Notes: generated by a model from the letters alone, not told the origin. 64,000 nt of DNA from Flavobacteriales bacterium (GCA_947449575.1 CANFRV010000002.1:124001-188000); one strand, 5' to 3'; shown: positions 1 through 8,363, counted from the first letter of the stretch. A program made the numbers and translations.

Positions 1-1212
1 AATGACGAAGAATTTATAGAAGCTTTTCAAAGTGTTTTTGAGCAGTCAATATCAACAAGAATGAATAGTGATAAACCAATTTCTGCGCTTTTAAGTGGTG
101 GGCTTGATTCATCAGCTATCGTTGGTATGTTGGCTAAAATACTTGAGAAAAAGAATCAAACCTTAAATGTTTTTTCTTCCGTACTTCCTGAGGATCAAAA
201 GACAAAGTTTAAGGATGAAAGATATTACATCGATCAATTTAAAGATAGATCGAATATCAATATACACTATGTTTCTGATTCCAATTTAGGAGTGATGAGT
301 AGTAAATTGTTTTCAGAAACGCAATTGATTAACCCTTTTTTTTCGTCTAGAATTTTTTTGTATGAAGCATTTGAAGAAAAGGCAAAACAATTTGGATCCG
401 AAATAATTTTTGACGGTATAAGGGGAGAAATTGGACCATCTTGGAATGCGAATGGATGTTACACTGAAATGTTTTTCGGAGGAAAATGGTTGATGCTGAA
501 AAATGAATTGTTAGGTAACAGTAAGCTAAAATCAAGATCTTTGATAAATTCAATAGGTAGAGAATTGGTAAAACCAATTTATAATTCTTTGGCAAATAAT
601 GGTGTGATTTCAAAAAAAACGATTTCTAACGTTTCAAATAGTCATTGTTTAACTGAAGAGTTTGTGCGTTATCTTTTTGATTGTAAAGATGTTAATAGTG
701 TTATTGAATTGCGTAAACACAAGGGATCCTTGTTTAGTGAGAAGGAAAACCATTTAGAAATATTAAGAAAAGTACAGGAAAAAGCTAATTCAAGACAACA
801 AAGCCCTAATGTTGAATATATGCTTCCATACACTGATGTCAGATTAATTGAATTTTGCTTAAATCTGCCACTCCATTATAAAGTAAGAAATGGATATCAA
901 CGTTTTCCTATTAGATTAGGGCTAACTGGCTTAATACCAGAGGAAATACAGTGGAGAATATCAAAAATGCCTTTTTCTCCAGATTATTATCGAAGATACA
1001 ATCAACAGCTAAATTTAATGTATACTTTTATCGATGATATTCCTCCAGAAGATGAGGTCAGAAAGGTTGTTGATTTTGTTAAATTGAAATCATGGTTGGA
1101 TGTTAAAATTAATGACAATGAGATTAGGCCAGTGGAACAAAATATTGCTTTGTTTTTGGTTCCTTCTGCTATTTTTTTGATTCAATTTCTTCGCAGATTT
1201 AAATCCTTTTAA
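1..1212 (+). CDS. Lasso peptide cyclase (asparagine synthetase-like, C protein), 5' end outside window
   Basis: ATP-dependent cyclase expected to adenylate the side-chain carboxylate of a core Asp/Glu and join it to the core N-terminus, forming the lasso ring. The PP-loop SGGLDSS lies at residues 13-19 counted from the Met at base 61, followed by the synthetase fold to the C-terminus (PYTDVRLIEFCLNLP segment, as in AsnB-like enzymes). The reading frame is open from base 1 with coding-like sequence (FIEAFQSVFEQSIS before the Met), matching the linker before the PP-loop in AsnB, so the Met at 61 is internal. The N-terminal glutaminase-like domain must lie upstream. One base separates it from the next gene, so it heads a same-strand run to base 6656. 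Cyclase rather than true asparagine synthetase is inferred from the precursor, protease and exporter nearby. Confidence 0.85.
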   Translation, partial: NDEEFIEAFQSVFEQSISTRMNSDKPISALLSGGLDSSAIVGMLAKILEKKNQTLNVFSSVLPEDQKTKFKDERYYIDQFKDRSNINIHYVSDSNLGVMSSKLFSETQLINPFFSSRIFLYEAFEEKAKQFGSEIIFDGIRGEIGPSWNANGCYTEMFFGGKWLMLKNELLGNSKLKSRSLINSIGRELVKPIYNSLANNGVISKKTISNVSNSHCLTEEFVRYLFDCKDVNSVIELRKHKGSLFSEKENHLEILRKVQEKANSRQQSPNVEYMLPYTDVRLIEFCLNLPLHYKVRNGYQRFPIRLGLTGLIPEEIQWRISKMPFSPDYYRRYNQQLNLMYTFIDDIPPEDEVRKVVDFVKLKSWLDVKINDNEIRPVEQNIALFLVPSAIFLIQFLRRFKSF

Positions 1213-1213
1213 A

Positions 1214-2131
1214 ATGGAAAATGAAAAGATAGTATTTATTTTAGGGATAATGCCTAGGTCAGGAACCCATTTTATAGCAAATTTAATCTGTAAACATCAA
1301 AATTGTCAAAGTACGCTAATACCAGAAGATTTTTTTATTGCAAATGTTAAAAATTTAAATAGATTTTCAAATGATTTAGTTCATACATGGAAAAAGCAAA
1401 AACATTTTGAAATTGAAAATATCAGCGAACTTCAAAGGGCTTTAAAATTCAATCTAGGAAGGTCAATTACTGAATTTATAGTTAACTCAGTACACAAAAA
1501 AAAAAAATGGGATGATAAGAAGAACAAAGATTTGTTTTATGTTACAAAGACCCCTTCAACGGAAGGTATTCAATTTTTTGATGATTTTTTTAATGATCAA
1601 AAGTTAATTGTTATCATAAGAGACATACGAACGTTAATGGAATCTTTTCAAAAATCATTTGCTAATGATTTTGAATTAATTGCGAGAGAATGGGTAAAAC
1701 AAGCAAGAGCTTTGATGTTTTTTTCAACTAAAAAATCTAAATATCATCTCGTTAAATATGAAGAATTACATACTGATTACAAAAAAGAAATTACAAAGGT
1801 GATTCAATTTTTAGGTTTAAGCATGGAGGAATATGATATGAATTCTGCTGAAAAACTTCCAGTTGTAGGTTCGTCTAATTTTAAAAGAGGGGAGGGGAAG
1901 ATTCATTGGACACCTGTTAAAAAGGATGATTCATTCCAACCTTTAAATTCAGCAGATAATTGGCCAAGGTGGAAACACGAAAGAATAAATTGGATGTGTA
2001 AAAAGGAGATGTTACATTTTGACTATAAACCCAAGACTTTTCAACATTGGAAATTTATCTATACTATCTGGAACATTTACAAGGATATAATCTGGTTTGT
2101 GTATAAAAAACGCCTTAGAATAAAAATATAG
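1214..2131 (+). CDS. PAPS-dependent sulfotransferase, first copy (lasso tailoring candidate)
   Basis: 305 residues with the sulfotransferase fold signature: a 5'-phosphosulfate loop at residues 11-20 (GIMPRSGTHF) and a 3'-phosphate-binding segment with Arg and Ser (IIRDIRTLMES) near residue 140. It would move a sulfuryl group from PAPS onto a hydroxyl or similar acceptor. The gene starts 1 base after the cyclase and 5 bases before a peptide kinase, so it is translationally tied to lasso biosynthesis. Sulfotransferases are known companions of kinases in some lasso clusters. The acceptor is not visible; core Ser11, Thr16 and Ser18, or an added phosphate, are possibilities. A second, divergent sulfotransferase lies at 5766-6656 and an APS kinase at 12306-12950. 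Confidence 0.8.
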   Translation: MENEKIVFILGIMPRSGTHFIANLICKHQNCQSTLIPEDFFIANVKNLNRFSNDLVHTWKKQKHFEIENISELQRALKFNLGRSITEFIVNSVHKKKKWDDKKNKDLFYVTKTPSTEGIQFFDDFFNDQKLIVIIRDIRTLMESFQKSFANDFELIAREWVKQARALMFFSTKKSKYHLVKYEELHTDYKKEITKVIQFLGLSMEEYDMNSAEKLPVVGSSNFKRGEGKIHWTPVKKDDSFQPLNSADNWPRWKHERINWMCKKEMLHFDYKPKTFQHWKFIYTIWNIYKDIIWFVYKKRLRIKI

Positions 2132-2136
2132 CATTT

Positions 2137-3117
2137 ATGAATTCTCACTTTTATCATATTTATGGACTTGTAATACAGAGTGATCGACCTATTAGTTTAC
2201 TGCAACTTATTCCAAGTGAAGATTTTGTGGATTTAAAAGTTCGATGGTTGGTTAAAAACGAGTCTTCAAACGAAATCGAGAATTCATGGCATAGGATTAT
2301 AACGATTGATTTAAAGTTGAGAAAAGGAATTAAATTTTGGAAGCAAAAGACAATATATGGGTTTCTAAATAAAATCAGTCTTGATACGAATCGTGGGACG
2401 GTAGATTTTGTTTTAAGTGAAGATCAAAATAATTTAGATATTTTTTATGAAAGCAACGATTGCTTTTCTGACCTTGATTCATTCTTTGTAAGTTCTATTT
2501 TAGGAGTTGTCTTAAGGTTAAGAGAGGTTGTTTGTCTTCACGGTTCTGTTATCAATATTAATGGTGAAGCAATTGTTCTTTTAGGTAAAAAGAGAAGTGG
2601 AAAATCAACGAATGCTGCTTATTTTTCTAAATTGGGTTATCAAATATTAAGTGAAGACATTGTTGTAATTAAAAAAGAGTCGTCAATTTTTTATGTGGAA
2701 TATGGATATCCTAAAGTAAGGTTGAGACCTGAGGCTTTCGATTTTTTTGTAGAACCTGAGTTGAGAGAAAAATGCAAGAGCGTATATTCTGATAGGGAAA
2801 TTAAATACATTGATGTAAAATGTTTACCTTCTAACACTAAACTTCCTTTAGGAGGAATTTACTATTTAAATCATAGTGGAGATAACAACGATCAACCTTT
2901 TATTCAATCTGTAAGTGTGAGCGAAACTCTTCTACTGTTGCAGTCAAATACGTTTTGTAGTTATATAATAACGCCAAATTTAAGAAAAAAAGAATTTTTC
3001 TTTTTGGCTAATATTTCCAATTGCATTCAATTTAAAACTTTAAATGTTGTTCACGATTTTAAACTTATAGATCTTCAAACTCAATTGATTCTTCAAAATA
3101 TAAAAAAAAATAGGTAA
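2137..3117 (+). CDS. HPr kinase-like lasso peptide kinase, copy 1
   Basis: 326 residues. The N-terminal half begins with the HYxIYGLxIxSD-like opening common to HprK-related proteins of lasso clusters, and the C-terminal half is an HprK-type P-loop domain with Walker A LLGKKRSGKST near residue 150 and a downstream acidic SEDIVVI strand. Characterised relatives in Firmicutes (the paeninodin kinase family) phosphorylate the C-terminal serine of the precursor; the precursor encoded just downstream ends in Ser, which fits. The gene sits between a sulfotransferase and the precursor. A role in HPr regulation is unlikely because there is no PTS gene here and a second copy lies in the same cluster (8364-9284). 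Confidence 0.78.
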   Translation: MNSHFYHIYGLVIQSDRPISLLQLIPSEDFVDLKVRWLVKNESSNEIENSWHRIITIDLKLRKGIKFWKQKTIYGFLNKISLDTNRGTVDFVLSEDQNNLDIFYESNDCFSDLDSFFVSSILGVVLRLREVVCLHGSVININGEAIVLLGKKRSGKSTNAAYFSKLGYQILSEDIVVIKKESSIFYVEYGYPKVRLRPEAFDFFVEPELREKCKSVYSDREIKYIDVKCLPSNTKLPLGGIYYLNHSGDNNDQPFIQSVSVSETLLLLQSNTFCSYIITPNLRKKEFFFLANISNCIQFKTLNVVHDFKLIDLQTQLILQNIKKNR

Positions 3118-3146
3118 GTTTTTATTAATATTTATTTATTTATTTA

Positions 3147-3154
3147 TAACTTTG
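3147..3154 (+). promoter_or_regulatory. Bacteroidota -7 box upstream of lasso precursor
   Basis: TAACTTTG is an exact match to TAnnTTTG and ends 14 bases before the precursor ATG. The -33 region is only T-rich, without a clear TTTG. It suggests that the precursor can be transcribed separately from the enzyme genes upstream, as expected for a peptide substrate needed in excess. Confidence 0.55.
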
Positions 3155-3168
3155 AAAAAAAATAAAAT

Positions 3169-3330
3169 ATGAAAGAGAATAATATTGTTTCAGAAGATTT
3201 AAATACACCGGGTAAAATTCCTTACATAGCACCTGACATTACAGAAATTGGCAGCTTGTCTTCACTAACACAGCATGTTCCAGGCGTAGGTCCAGATGGT
3301 GATTCTTGGCCAGATTGCACGCGTTCTTAG
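3169..3330 (+). CDS. Lasso peptide precursor (A), 53 residues
   Basis: Short ORF between the kinase and hydroxylase genes. It carries the full lasso leader recognition motif with exact spacing: Tyr19, Pro22, Ile24 (Leu position), Gly28, Thr34. Thr34 is the usual penultimate leader residue, so cleavage is predicted after Gln35, giving the core HVPGVGPDGDSWPDCTRS. Core position 8 is Asp, allowing an 8-residue macrolactam from His1 to Asp8; Trp12 and Arg17 are possible steric plugs. There is one Cys, so no internal disulfide. Core His1 is unusual, since Gly, Cys, Ser and Ala are more common; a 9-residue ring starting at Gln35 is the alternative. The C-terminal Ser18 fits the neighbouring kinases and Trp12 fits the halogenase. 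The gene is short but has a -7 promoter box, 14 bases upstream. Confidence 0.9.
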   Translation: MKENNIVSEDLNTPGKIPYIAPDITEIGSLSSLTQHVPGVGPDGDSWPDCTRS

Positions 3331-3351
3331 TCTGATGATTTAAAACGTTTT

Positions 3352-4512
3352 ATGAGTCTCGAATCTTTTTTTTCGAATTTTTTTTTTGAAAATTATTGGG
3401 AAAAAAAGATTTTTCACATAAAAGAGCGAAATTTTATTAATTCAAATGAGTTAATTGACGAAATAGATTTTTTTCTGAGCCGAAAAGATGTGCATTTGTC
3501 CAATGTTAGAATTGTGACAAAGGGTATAGATATACCCTCTAAATTGTATTCTTATTCAAGCAGAAATTTAAAGGGTGTTGAGGAGTTTTTCGTTGAACCT
3601 TTATCATTAATTACACATTTTAATGAAGGAGGTACTATAGTTATTAATTCAGCTAATGAATCTATATCTATTCTTAGAAAATTATGTTTTGATTTTGAAA
3701 AAAAACTAAACATGAATTTTCAGGCAAACATCTATATTACTCCTCCGAACTCTCAGGGGTTTAAGCCTCATTATGATAATCATGATATTTTTTTATTTCA
3801 AGTCAAAGGGACAAAATTGTGGAATTTCTACAAGGATGGATTTGAATTAGCAACTAATTTTAGCCGAAAAAATGAAGTAAATGAAATTGATTTTTCACTT
3901 TCACTAGAGGAAGAGGATTTATTGTATCTTCCAAGGGGAATAGTTCACGAAGCATTTTCCGAAAATCAGTCTTCCATACATGTGAATTTTATTGGAAAAC
4001 CGCGCTATGGATTTAACTTAGTAGAAGATTTTGCGAATCTTGTTCAGGATAAATTTGTTTTTTTTAGAAAAACAATGCCTACAAAATATTCAGACAATGA
4101 AGAAAAACAAAAATATTTATCACTTTTTAAAGAAAATATTAAACAAGTGATTGATAATTTTAGTTTTGAAGATTTCAATGAAAACCTTTCAAATAGTCAT
4201 TATAAGACATCATCACTTAATTTATCGGGTAGATTTCGTAATATTATAGAAGTTGATAACATAACTGAACAAACAGAAATCAAGGCTAACTTTAATATGT
4301 GTGTTCTTATAAAAGAAGAAAATGGTGATTTAATTATTAAATTAAAGGATATTCAAATGATCATCCCAAAAATTATTGATTCTTCTTTCGTCAACAAGTT
4401 GACTTCATTTAAAGTTAAAGAAATTCAAGGATTGTTATCGAATAAAGGGAAAATTGAATTTGCAAAACAATTAATCAGGTTTGGTGTATTTGAAATAGTG
4501 GACTTGACATGA
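3352..4512 (+). CDS. JmjC/cupin_4 Fe(II)/2-oxoglutarate hydroxylase (lasso tailoring candidate)
   Basis: 386 residues resembling the ribosomal oxygenase group (YcfD, MINA53, NO66). The start has the family's FFxNYWEKKxxHI segment (residues 11-22). The metal triad is visible as His140-x-Asp142 (FKPHYDNHD) and His199 (LPRGIVHEA), with the KGTKLWNFY strand at 152-160 that is typical of the family. Such enzymes hydroxylate Arg or His side chains of ribosomal proteins; a different Fe/2OG enzyme hydroxylates Asp in the lasso peptide canucin. The core offers His1, Asp8/10/14 and Arg17. It lies 21 bases after the precursor and its stop overlaps the next start by 4 bases, indicating an operon. Which residue it acts on is inference. 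Confidence 0.8.
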   Translation: MSLESFFSNFFFENYWEKKIFHIKERNFINSNELIDEIDFFLSRKDVHLSNVRIVTKGIDIPSKLYSYSSRNLKGVEEFFVEPLSLITHFNEGGTIVINSANESISILRKLCFDFEKKLNMNFQANIYITPPNSQGFKPHYDNHDIFLFQVKGTKLWNFYKDGFELATNFSRKNEVNEIDFSLSLEEEDLLYLPRGIVHEAFSENQSSIHVNFIGKPRYGFNLVEDFANLVQDKFVFFRKTMPTKYSDNEEKQKYLSLFKENIKQVIDNFSFEDFNENLSNSHYKTSSLNLSGRFRNIIEVDNITEQTEIKANFNMCVLIKEENGDLIIKLKDIQMIIPKIIDSSFVNKLTSFKVKEIQGLLSNKGKIEFAKQLIRFGVFEIVDLT

Positions 4513-4952
4513 TTCTTAGCTTTGTTTTTTTTTTCGCTGTAATATTCGTGTTGGCTTTTATAACTTATAAGGGAATAGAATTTTATCCTTTTTCTTCCTT
4601 TCCAATGTTTTCTAATTATCTAGAAAAAGAACAAATAAAAATTTATAGAATTTTACTGAAAAATGATTTGGGACAAGTAGAGTGGTGGAATCCCAGGTTT
4701 GACCGTTATCAGATTTATATTGGCTCTGAGCTCAAAAAATGTTATTCAACACTTGACTCACAAATAGTAAATAGAGCTATTATTAATCTAAATAAAAAAA
4801 AGATATTGAGATTTGTGCACGAAATGATAATTTGTGATAATGTTAATGATTTTAAGATTGATACATTTGAAATTATAGAAAGAAAAAAAACAGAAAATTG
4901 TATTGTTGAAGTTACCGTTGATGTTTTTAGGCTAGAAGAACTACTAAAATGA
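4509..4952 (+). CDS. Small membrane-anchored partner of HTTM protein
   Basis: 147 residues: one N-terminal membrane helix (about residues 3-20) followed by a FYPFSSFPMFSNY segment and a soluble domain of mixed strands and helices. No catalytic motif was recognised. The start overlaps the hydroxylase stop by 4 bases and the stop overlaps the next start by 4 bases, so it is co-translated with both. Small proteins with a PFSxFPMxS segment are often found before HTTM-domain genes; here too it probably forms a complex with the downstream HTTM protein. Its function in the lasso cluster is unknown. Confidence 0.65.
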   Translation: MILSFVFFFAVIFVLAFITYKGIEFYPFSSFPMFSNYLEKEQIKIYRILLKNDLGQVEWWNPRFDRYQIYIGSELKKCYSTLDSQIVNRAIINLNKKKILRFVHEMIICDNVNDFKIDTFEIIERKKTENCIVEVTVDVFRLEELLK

Positions 4953-5797
4953 ATATAACAGAAAATTTACAGTACATTTCATTTAATCTTTTTGTCAAGT
5001 GTTATTGTTTTGTATTAGCAATTATATTTCTTGTAAATAGTCATAATCAACTTCTTTATTTTAAATCTAATGTTAAGAGAAAATACATTAATTCTCAAAA
5101 AATATTTAATTTAATTACAATACCACTTATTACAAAAAAAGTATTTGTTTTTTATGGATTTTCATTTGTTATTTCTTTGATTTTTATTGTTTTTGATTTT
5201 TTTACCACCATATCAGGATTGTTGGCTATTTTTTTTTATTTCATGTATTTCAGTCAAATACAGTCTCTTTCGTATATTCAAAGGAAAACAAATACGATAC
5301 CAATCATATTATTGGTTATTGTGGTTTCTAGTATTTATAATTTTCCGACTTACATTTTTGGTCATGTTTGGGAAATATTGCTTTTAAAAATAGTATTTTC
5401 TCAAATGTATTTATCGGCAGGGATCAATAAAATTAGATTAGGAGGATTAAGATGGTTAAATGGGCATTCGACCCAAGCGTATTTATTAGAAAATTATCTA
5501 TGGAATGGGAATAAATTGACTTTATTAATCTCTAATAATATTGTTTTTTGTGCTTTTTTAAGTTATTTAATTTTCTTATATGAAGTAAGTTTTTGGATAA
5601 TTATTATTTATCCGCAGTTTACCTTATTTTTTGTATTATTTTCTCTTTCTTTTCACTTATCGACAAATTATTTGATGAAGATAAATTATTTAAAATACTT
5701 AGCTCCTTTCTATTTCATTTTTTTTATAGATAACAAAACTTTCATTTTTGAATTACTTAAATATTATGATCAATTTATCCTATTTTTCAAAAGATGA
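4949..5797 (+). CDS. HTTM-domain (vitamin K carboxylase-like) membrane protein
   Basis: 282 residues with several membrane helices. The segment YLSAGINKIRLGGLRWLNGH (about residues 150-170) followed by STQAYLL matches the conserved core of HTTM proteins, the bacterial relatives of the gamma-glutamyl carboxylase membrane domain, including a lysine near the position used as catalytic base in that enzyme. Bacterial HTTM proteins mostly lack a proven reaction. It overlaps both neighbours (4 bases upstream, 32 bases downstream by the ATG at 5766), so it is an integral operon member. It might modify, bind or export the peptide at the inner membrane; the core has Asp but no Glu residues, so classical gamma-carboxylation is not supported. 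Confidence 0.65.
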   Translation: MNITENLQYISFNLFVKCYCFVLAIIFLVNSHNQLLYFKSNVKRKYINSQKIFNLITIPLITKKVFVFYGFSFVISLIFIVFDFFTTISGLLAIFFYFMYFSQIQSLSYIQRKTNTIPIILLVIVVSSIYNFPTYIFGHVWEILLLKIVFSQMYLSAGINKIRLGGLRWLNGHSTQAYLLENYLWNGNKLTLLISNNIVFCAFLSYLIFLYEVSFWIIIIYPQFTLFFVLFSLSFHLSTNYLMKINYLKYLAPFYFIFFIDNKTFIFELLKYYDQFILFFKR

Positions 5798-6656
5798 ACT
5801 GCTTCTTCAATTGAGAAGCCATGTGGGATTTATCCCAACACAGATTCTTTTTGAAGAAAATAAAATAGTGTGGACTGATGTTGGTAAATATCATTTTTTT
5901 GAGAGTTTTTTTCATCGTTCCATTAGTAACTATATTACTCTGAATAAGGGAAAAGTTACGCAATTTTACACCGATTTAAGTGTGTTAGAAGATAGTGATA
6001 TTCTTTCACCTTATATATACCCAAATGGTTTTATATTTCATTTTGGACGATCTGGTTCAACATTGTTGGCAAAGGCATTTTCTAGTTCGAAGAAAAATTT
6101 AGTGGCTAGTGAACCAAATATTCTCAATCAAATTCTTCTAAAGCAATTTAGAACTGATAGTAAAGGTTTTTTTGAAACAGAAAAGTCAAAAATCATGTAC
6201 AAAAATTTGGTTTTATTGTTACTATCAAGAAGGTTGAAATCACATGAAAATGCGATCATTAAGTTTACTTCTTTCAATATTAATTTTTTGCAGACAATTT
6301 TAAATATTTTTCCAGATGTGCCTGTTGTTGTGCTTGAAAGGGATGTTTTTGAAATTGTAATATCTAACGAGAAAATTCCTATGGGTATGCAGAGTTTGTC
6401 ACCCGAAGATTTATTTTTTTTTACTAAAATTAAGGATTTTGACACCCAAAAGATAGTTGAAGTTTATAAACATTTTTTAATTAATTTTCATTATGAAAAT
6501 CTTTTGATTGTTAATTACACTGATTTAGCTGATAACTTTATTAAAATTATATCTCACTTTAAGTTGTCATTTTCTAGTGAAGAGATTGATTTAATGAAAG
6601 CTCAATTTAAATTTTATTCTAAAACTGATTTTAAAAAAAATCTCAATCAAAGTTGA
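5766..6656 (+). CDS. PAPS-dependent sulfotransferase, second copy
   Basis: About 296 residues. The P-loop FHFGRSGSTLLAKAF lies near residue 90, preceded by a roughly 85-residue N-terminal extension, and the 3'-phosphate segment VVVLERDVFEIVIS follows near residue 200. It differs clearly from the first sulfotransferase in sequence and layout, suggesting a different acceptor. ATG 5766 is preferred; the longer reading from TTG 5748 adds six residues and increases the overlap with the HTTM gene. Last gene of the forward run that begins with the cyclase; the next gene is on the other strand. PAPS could come from the APS kinase at 12306-12950. Confidence 0.75.
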   Translation: MINLSYFSKDELLLQLRSHVGFIPTQILFEENKIVWTDVGKYHFFESFFHRSISNYITLNKGKVTQFYTDLSVLEDSDILSPYIYPNGFIFHFGRSGSTLLAKAFSSSKKNLVASEPNILNQILLKQFRTDSKGFFETEKSKIMYKNLVLLLLSRRLKSHENAIIKFTSFNINFLQTILNIFPDVPVVVLERDVFEIVISNEKIPMGMQSLSPEDLFFFTKIKDFDTQKIVEVYKHFLINFHYENLLIVNYTDLADNFIKIISHFKLSFSSEEIDLMKAQFKFYSKTDFKKNLNQS

Positions 6657-6743
6657 TTTCTGTTTTTTTTAGTACTTTAAGCTATGGATATAAAAAGTAA
6701 TTATCAATTAATAATTCCAGATTACTTTCTTTCGTTTTTTAAT

Positions 6744-8282
6744 TTATTCTGTTGTTTCAAACCAATTTTCGATAAGGTTAAACGGTTCTTCTTCTATAAT
6801 AGCTAAAGCTTCTTTATGAGGGATAGCATGATTTACTAAAAACTGATTTATTTTGTATATATTTTCCCATTTCTTCTTTTCCATTAAATTATTTTTGGCT
6901 TCGTTTTCAAAAAATTCGGAATTGACCCCAAGGCCTACCAAATTAATATCAAAAGCGGAGGTCCCGAAAATAATATCTTTGTTCATTTTACTATAAATTG
7001 GGTGCGATGGGTGCCTGTGAATAGGACCTTTTTGCATAAAATAGTCAAGATAATCTTCAATTTCATCAACATCAATGTTTTCTTGGCATTCTTTCCAGAA
7101 TGGAGTTGATAATTTATGATTATATTTAAAATGTATTGCAATGAAATATTTTAGATAATCCCAAGATTTGTTAACTTTTGTGTTGTATTTCAATCGTGAA
7201 TCAGCAATCTCTATATTATTCGATAATGATTTCACAAAGCGTTTTAATTGAAAAATAATCATGTGAATTCCTGTTGACTCAATAGGTTCTATAAAAGAAA
7301 ATGAATTACCAATAGCAATTGTGTTTCCTTTCCAACTGTTTTCATAGCGGCCAGTTTTGAATGATATAACTTTTTCATTATTTATACTAGTACAATGTTT
7401 CTTTAATTCAGAAAAAGCTTCGTCATCACTGCAGAATTCTTCCCCAAAAACATAACCAAGATGATCAACTGTTTGAGTAGGAGTATTCCATAGCCATCCA
7501 TGATTTAATGTACTGGCAGTGGTGTACGGCTTAATGTTATTTTCATTATTTCGACTTCCTATGATTGCTCTGTTTGTTTTCAGGCTAGAAGAGTAATCAA
7601 TCCATTTACTATCTAAAGATTTACCCAATAATAGAGATGAAAAGCCTGTACAGTCTACATATAAATCATATTTTAAAATGCAATCATTGTTTGTAATTAA
7701 GGTTTCAATACCCTTATTTTCATCTACTACTATCGCTTTTTTTATTGTAGTGTCTAAATAAATGCATCCACTTTGAGCTAATTTTTCTTTTAAAAATTTA
7801 ACTAATAGTTCATTGTCTATATGGTAAGCAAAACCTTTATCTAGTTTAATTTGGGTAATCTTATTTTTTATTCTTATTAAAGGGGATTTATTTGCAGACA
7901 TTAACATAGCTGAAATATTACTATCATTAATATTTTTGTTATAACACATCGCTTCATAAATGTTATATGTGCCAAATGGATTATTGTAATGATAATTTCC
8001 TGTTTTACCAAATTCAAATTTTACGCCTAATTTTAATGTTGGTTTTGTTTTTTTAAAAAAATCTTGAATATTGTAACCTAATGTTTTGTGTAAAAAATTC
8101 ATGATCAATGGAGTTGTAGCTTCACCTACACCGATAATTGGAATGCTTGAGCTTTCAATTAAAGTGACTTCTTTTTCGGGATATGTTTTTTTTAAAAATA
8201 AAGCCGAGAAATAACCAGCACTTCCTCCACCAATTATTCCAATCGTTTGTATTTTGTTTTCTGATGAAATTTTGTCAATCAT
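6744..8282 (-). CDS. Flavin-dependent tryptophan halogenase
   Basis: 512 residues, the usual length for the family. The FAD-binding GGGSAG is at 18-23 and the GVGEATTP segment at 51-58; a lysine in TLKLGVKF (Lys84) sits where the catalytic Lys is expected. The halogenase WxWx(I/T)P motif appears as WLWNTP at 263-268, with Thr in place of the usual Ile, and the EPIESTGIHM segment at 332-341 contains the conserved Glu335. It should use FADH2, O2 and chloride or bromide to halogenate an aromatic ring; a partner flavin reductase is not in the window. The only Trp of the predicted lasso core (Trp12) is the obvious candidate substrate. It has its own consensus promoter (8304-8334). Halogenation of free Trp or a leader-bound peptide cannot be separated from sequence. 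Confidence 0.85.
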   Translation of the reverse strand: MIDKISSENKIQTIGIIGGGSAGYFSALFLKKTYPEKEVTLIESSSIPIIGVGEATTPLIMNFLHKTLGYNIQDFFKKTKPTLKLGVKFEFGKTGNYHYNNPFGTYNIYEAMCYNKNINDSNISAMLMSANKSPLIRIKNKITQIKLDKGFAYHIDNELLVKFLKEKLAQSGCIYLDTTIKKAIVVDENKGIETLITNNDCILKYDLYVDCTGFSSLLLGKSLDSKWIDYSSSLKTNRAIIGSRNNENNIKPYTTASTLNHGWLWNTPTQTVDHLGYVFGEEFCSDDEAFSELKKHCTSINNEKVISFKTGRYENSWKGNTIAIGNSFSFIEPIESTGIHMIIFQLKRFVKSLSNNIEIADSRLKYNTKVNKSWDYLKYFIAIHFKYNHKLSTPFWKECQENIDVDEIEDYLDYFMQKGPIHRHPSHPIYSKMNKDIIFGTSAFDINLVGLGVNSEFFENEAKNNLMEKKKWENIYKINQFLVNHAIPHKEALAIIEEEPFNLIENWFETTE

Positions 8283-8303
8283 GTAATAATTTTTGCTTGT
8301 TTA

Positions 8304-8334
8304 CAAAGATATTAAAATATATAAGTGATTCAAA
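8304..8334 (-). promoter_or_regulatory. Full-consensus Bacteroidota promoter for the halogenase
   Basis: On the minus strand TTTG (8331-8334), exactly 19 bases, then TATCTTTG (8304-8311): a perfect match to TTTG-N19-TAnnTTTG. The halogenase ATG follows 21 bases downstream. Confidence 0.75.
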
Positions 8335-8363
8335 TGTGATTCCTCTTATTCTAAAAATATACT

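Noticed and set aside
2137-3117. Kinase copy 1 as carbon-catabolite HPr kinase
   Set aside because: No PTS or HPr gene nearby, two copies in one peptide cluster, and the N-terminus matches lasso-associated HprK relatives.
6684-6806. Possible second lasso precursor (40-residue ORF, MDIKSNYQ...)
   Set aside because: It lacks the Y-P-L-G-T leader motif, has no suitable Asp/Glu ring position, and runs antisense into the halogenase gene.
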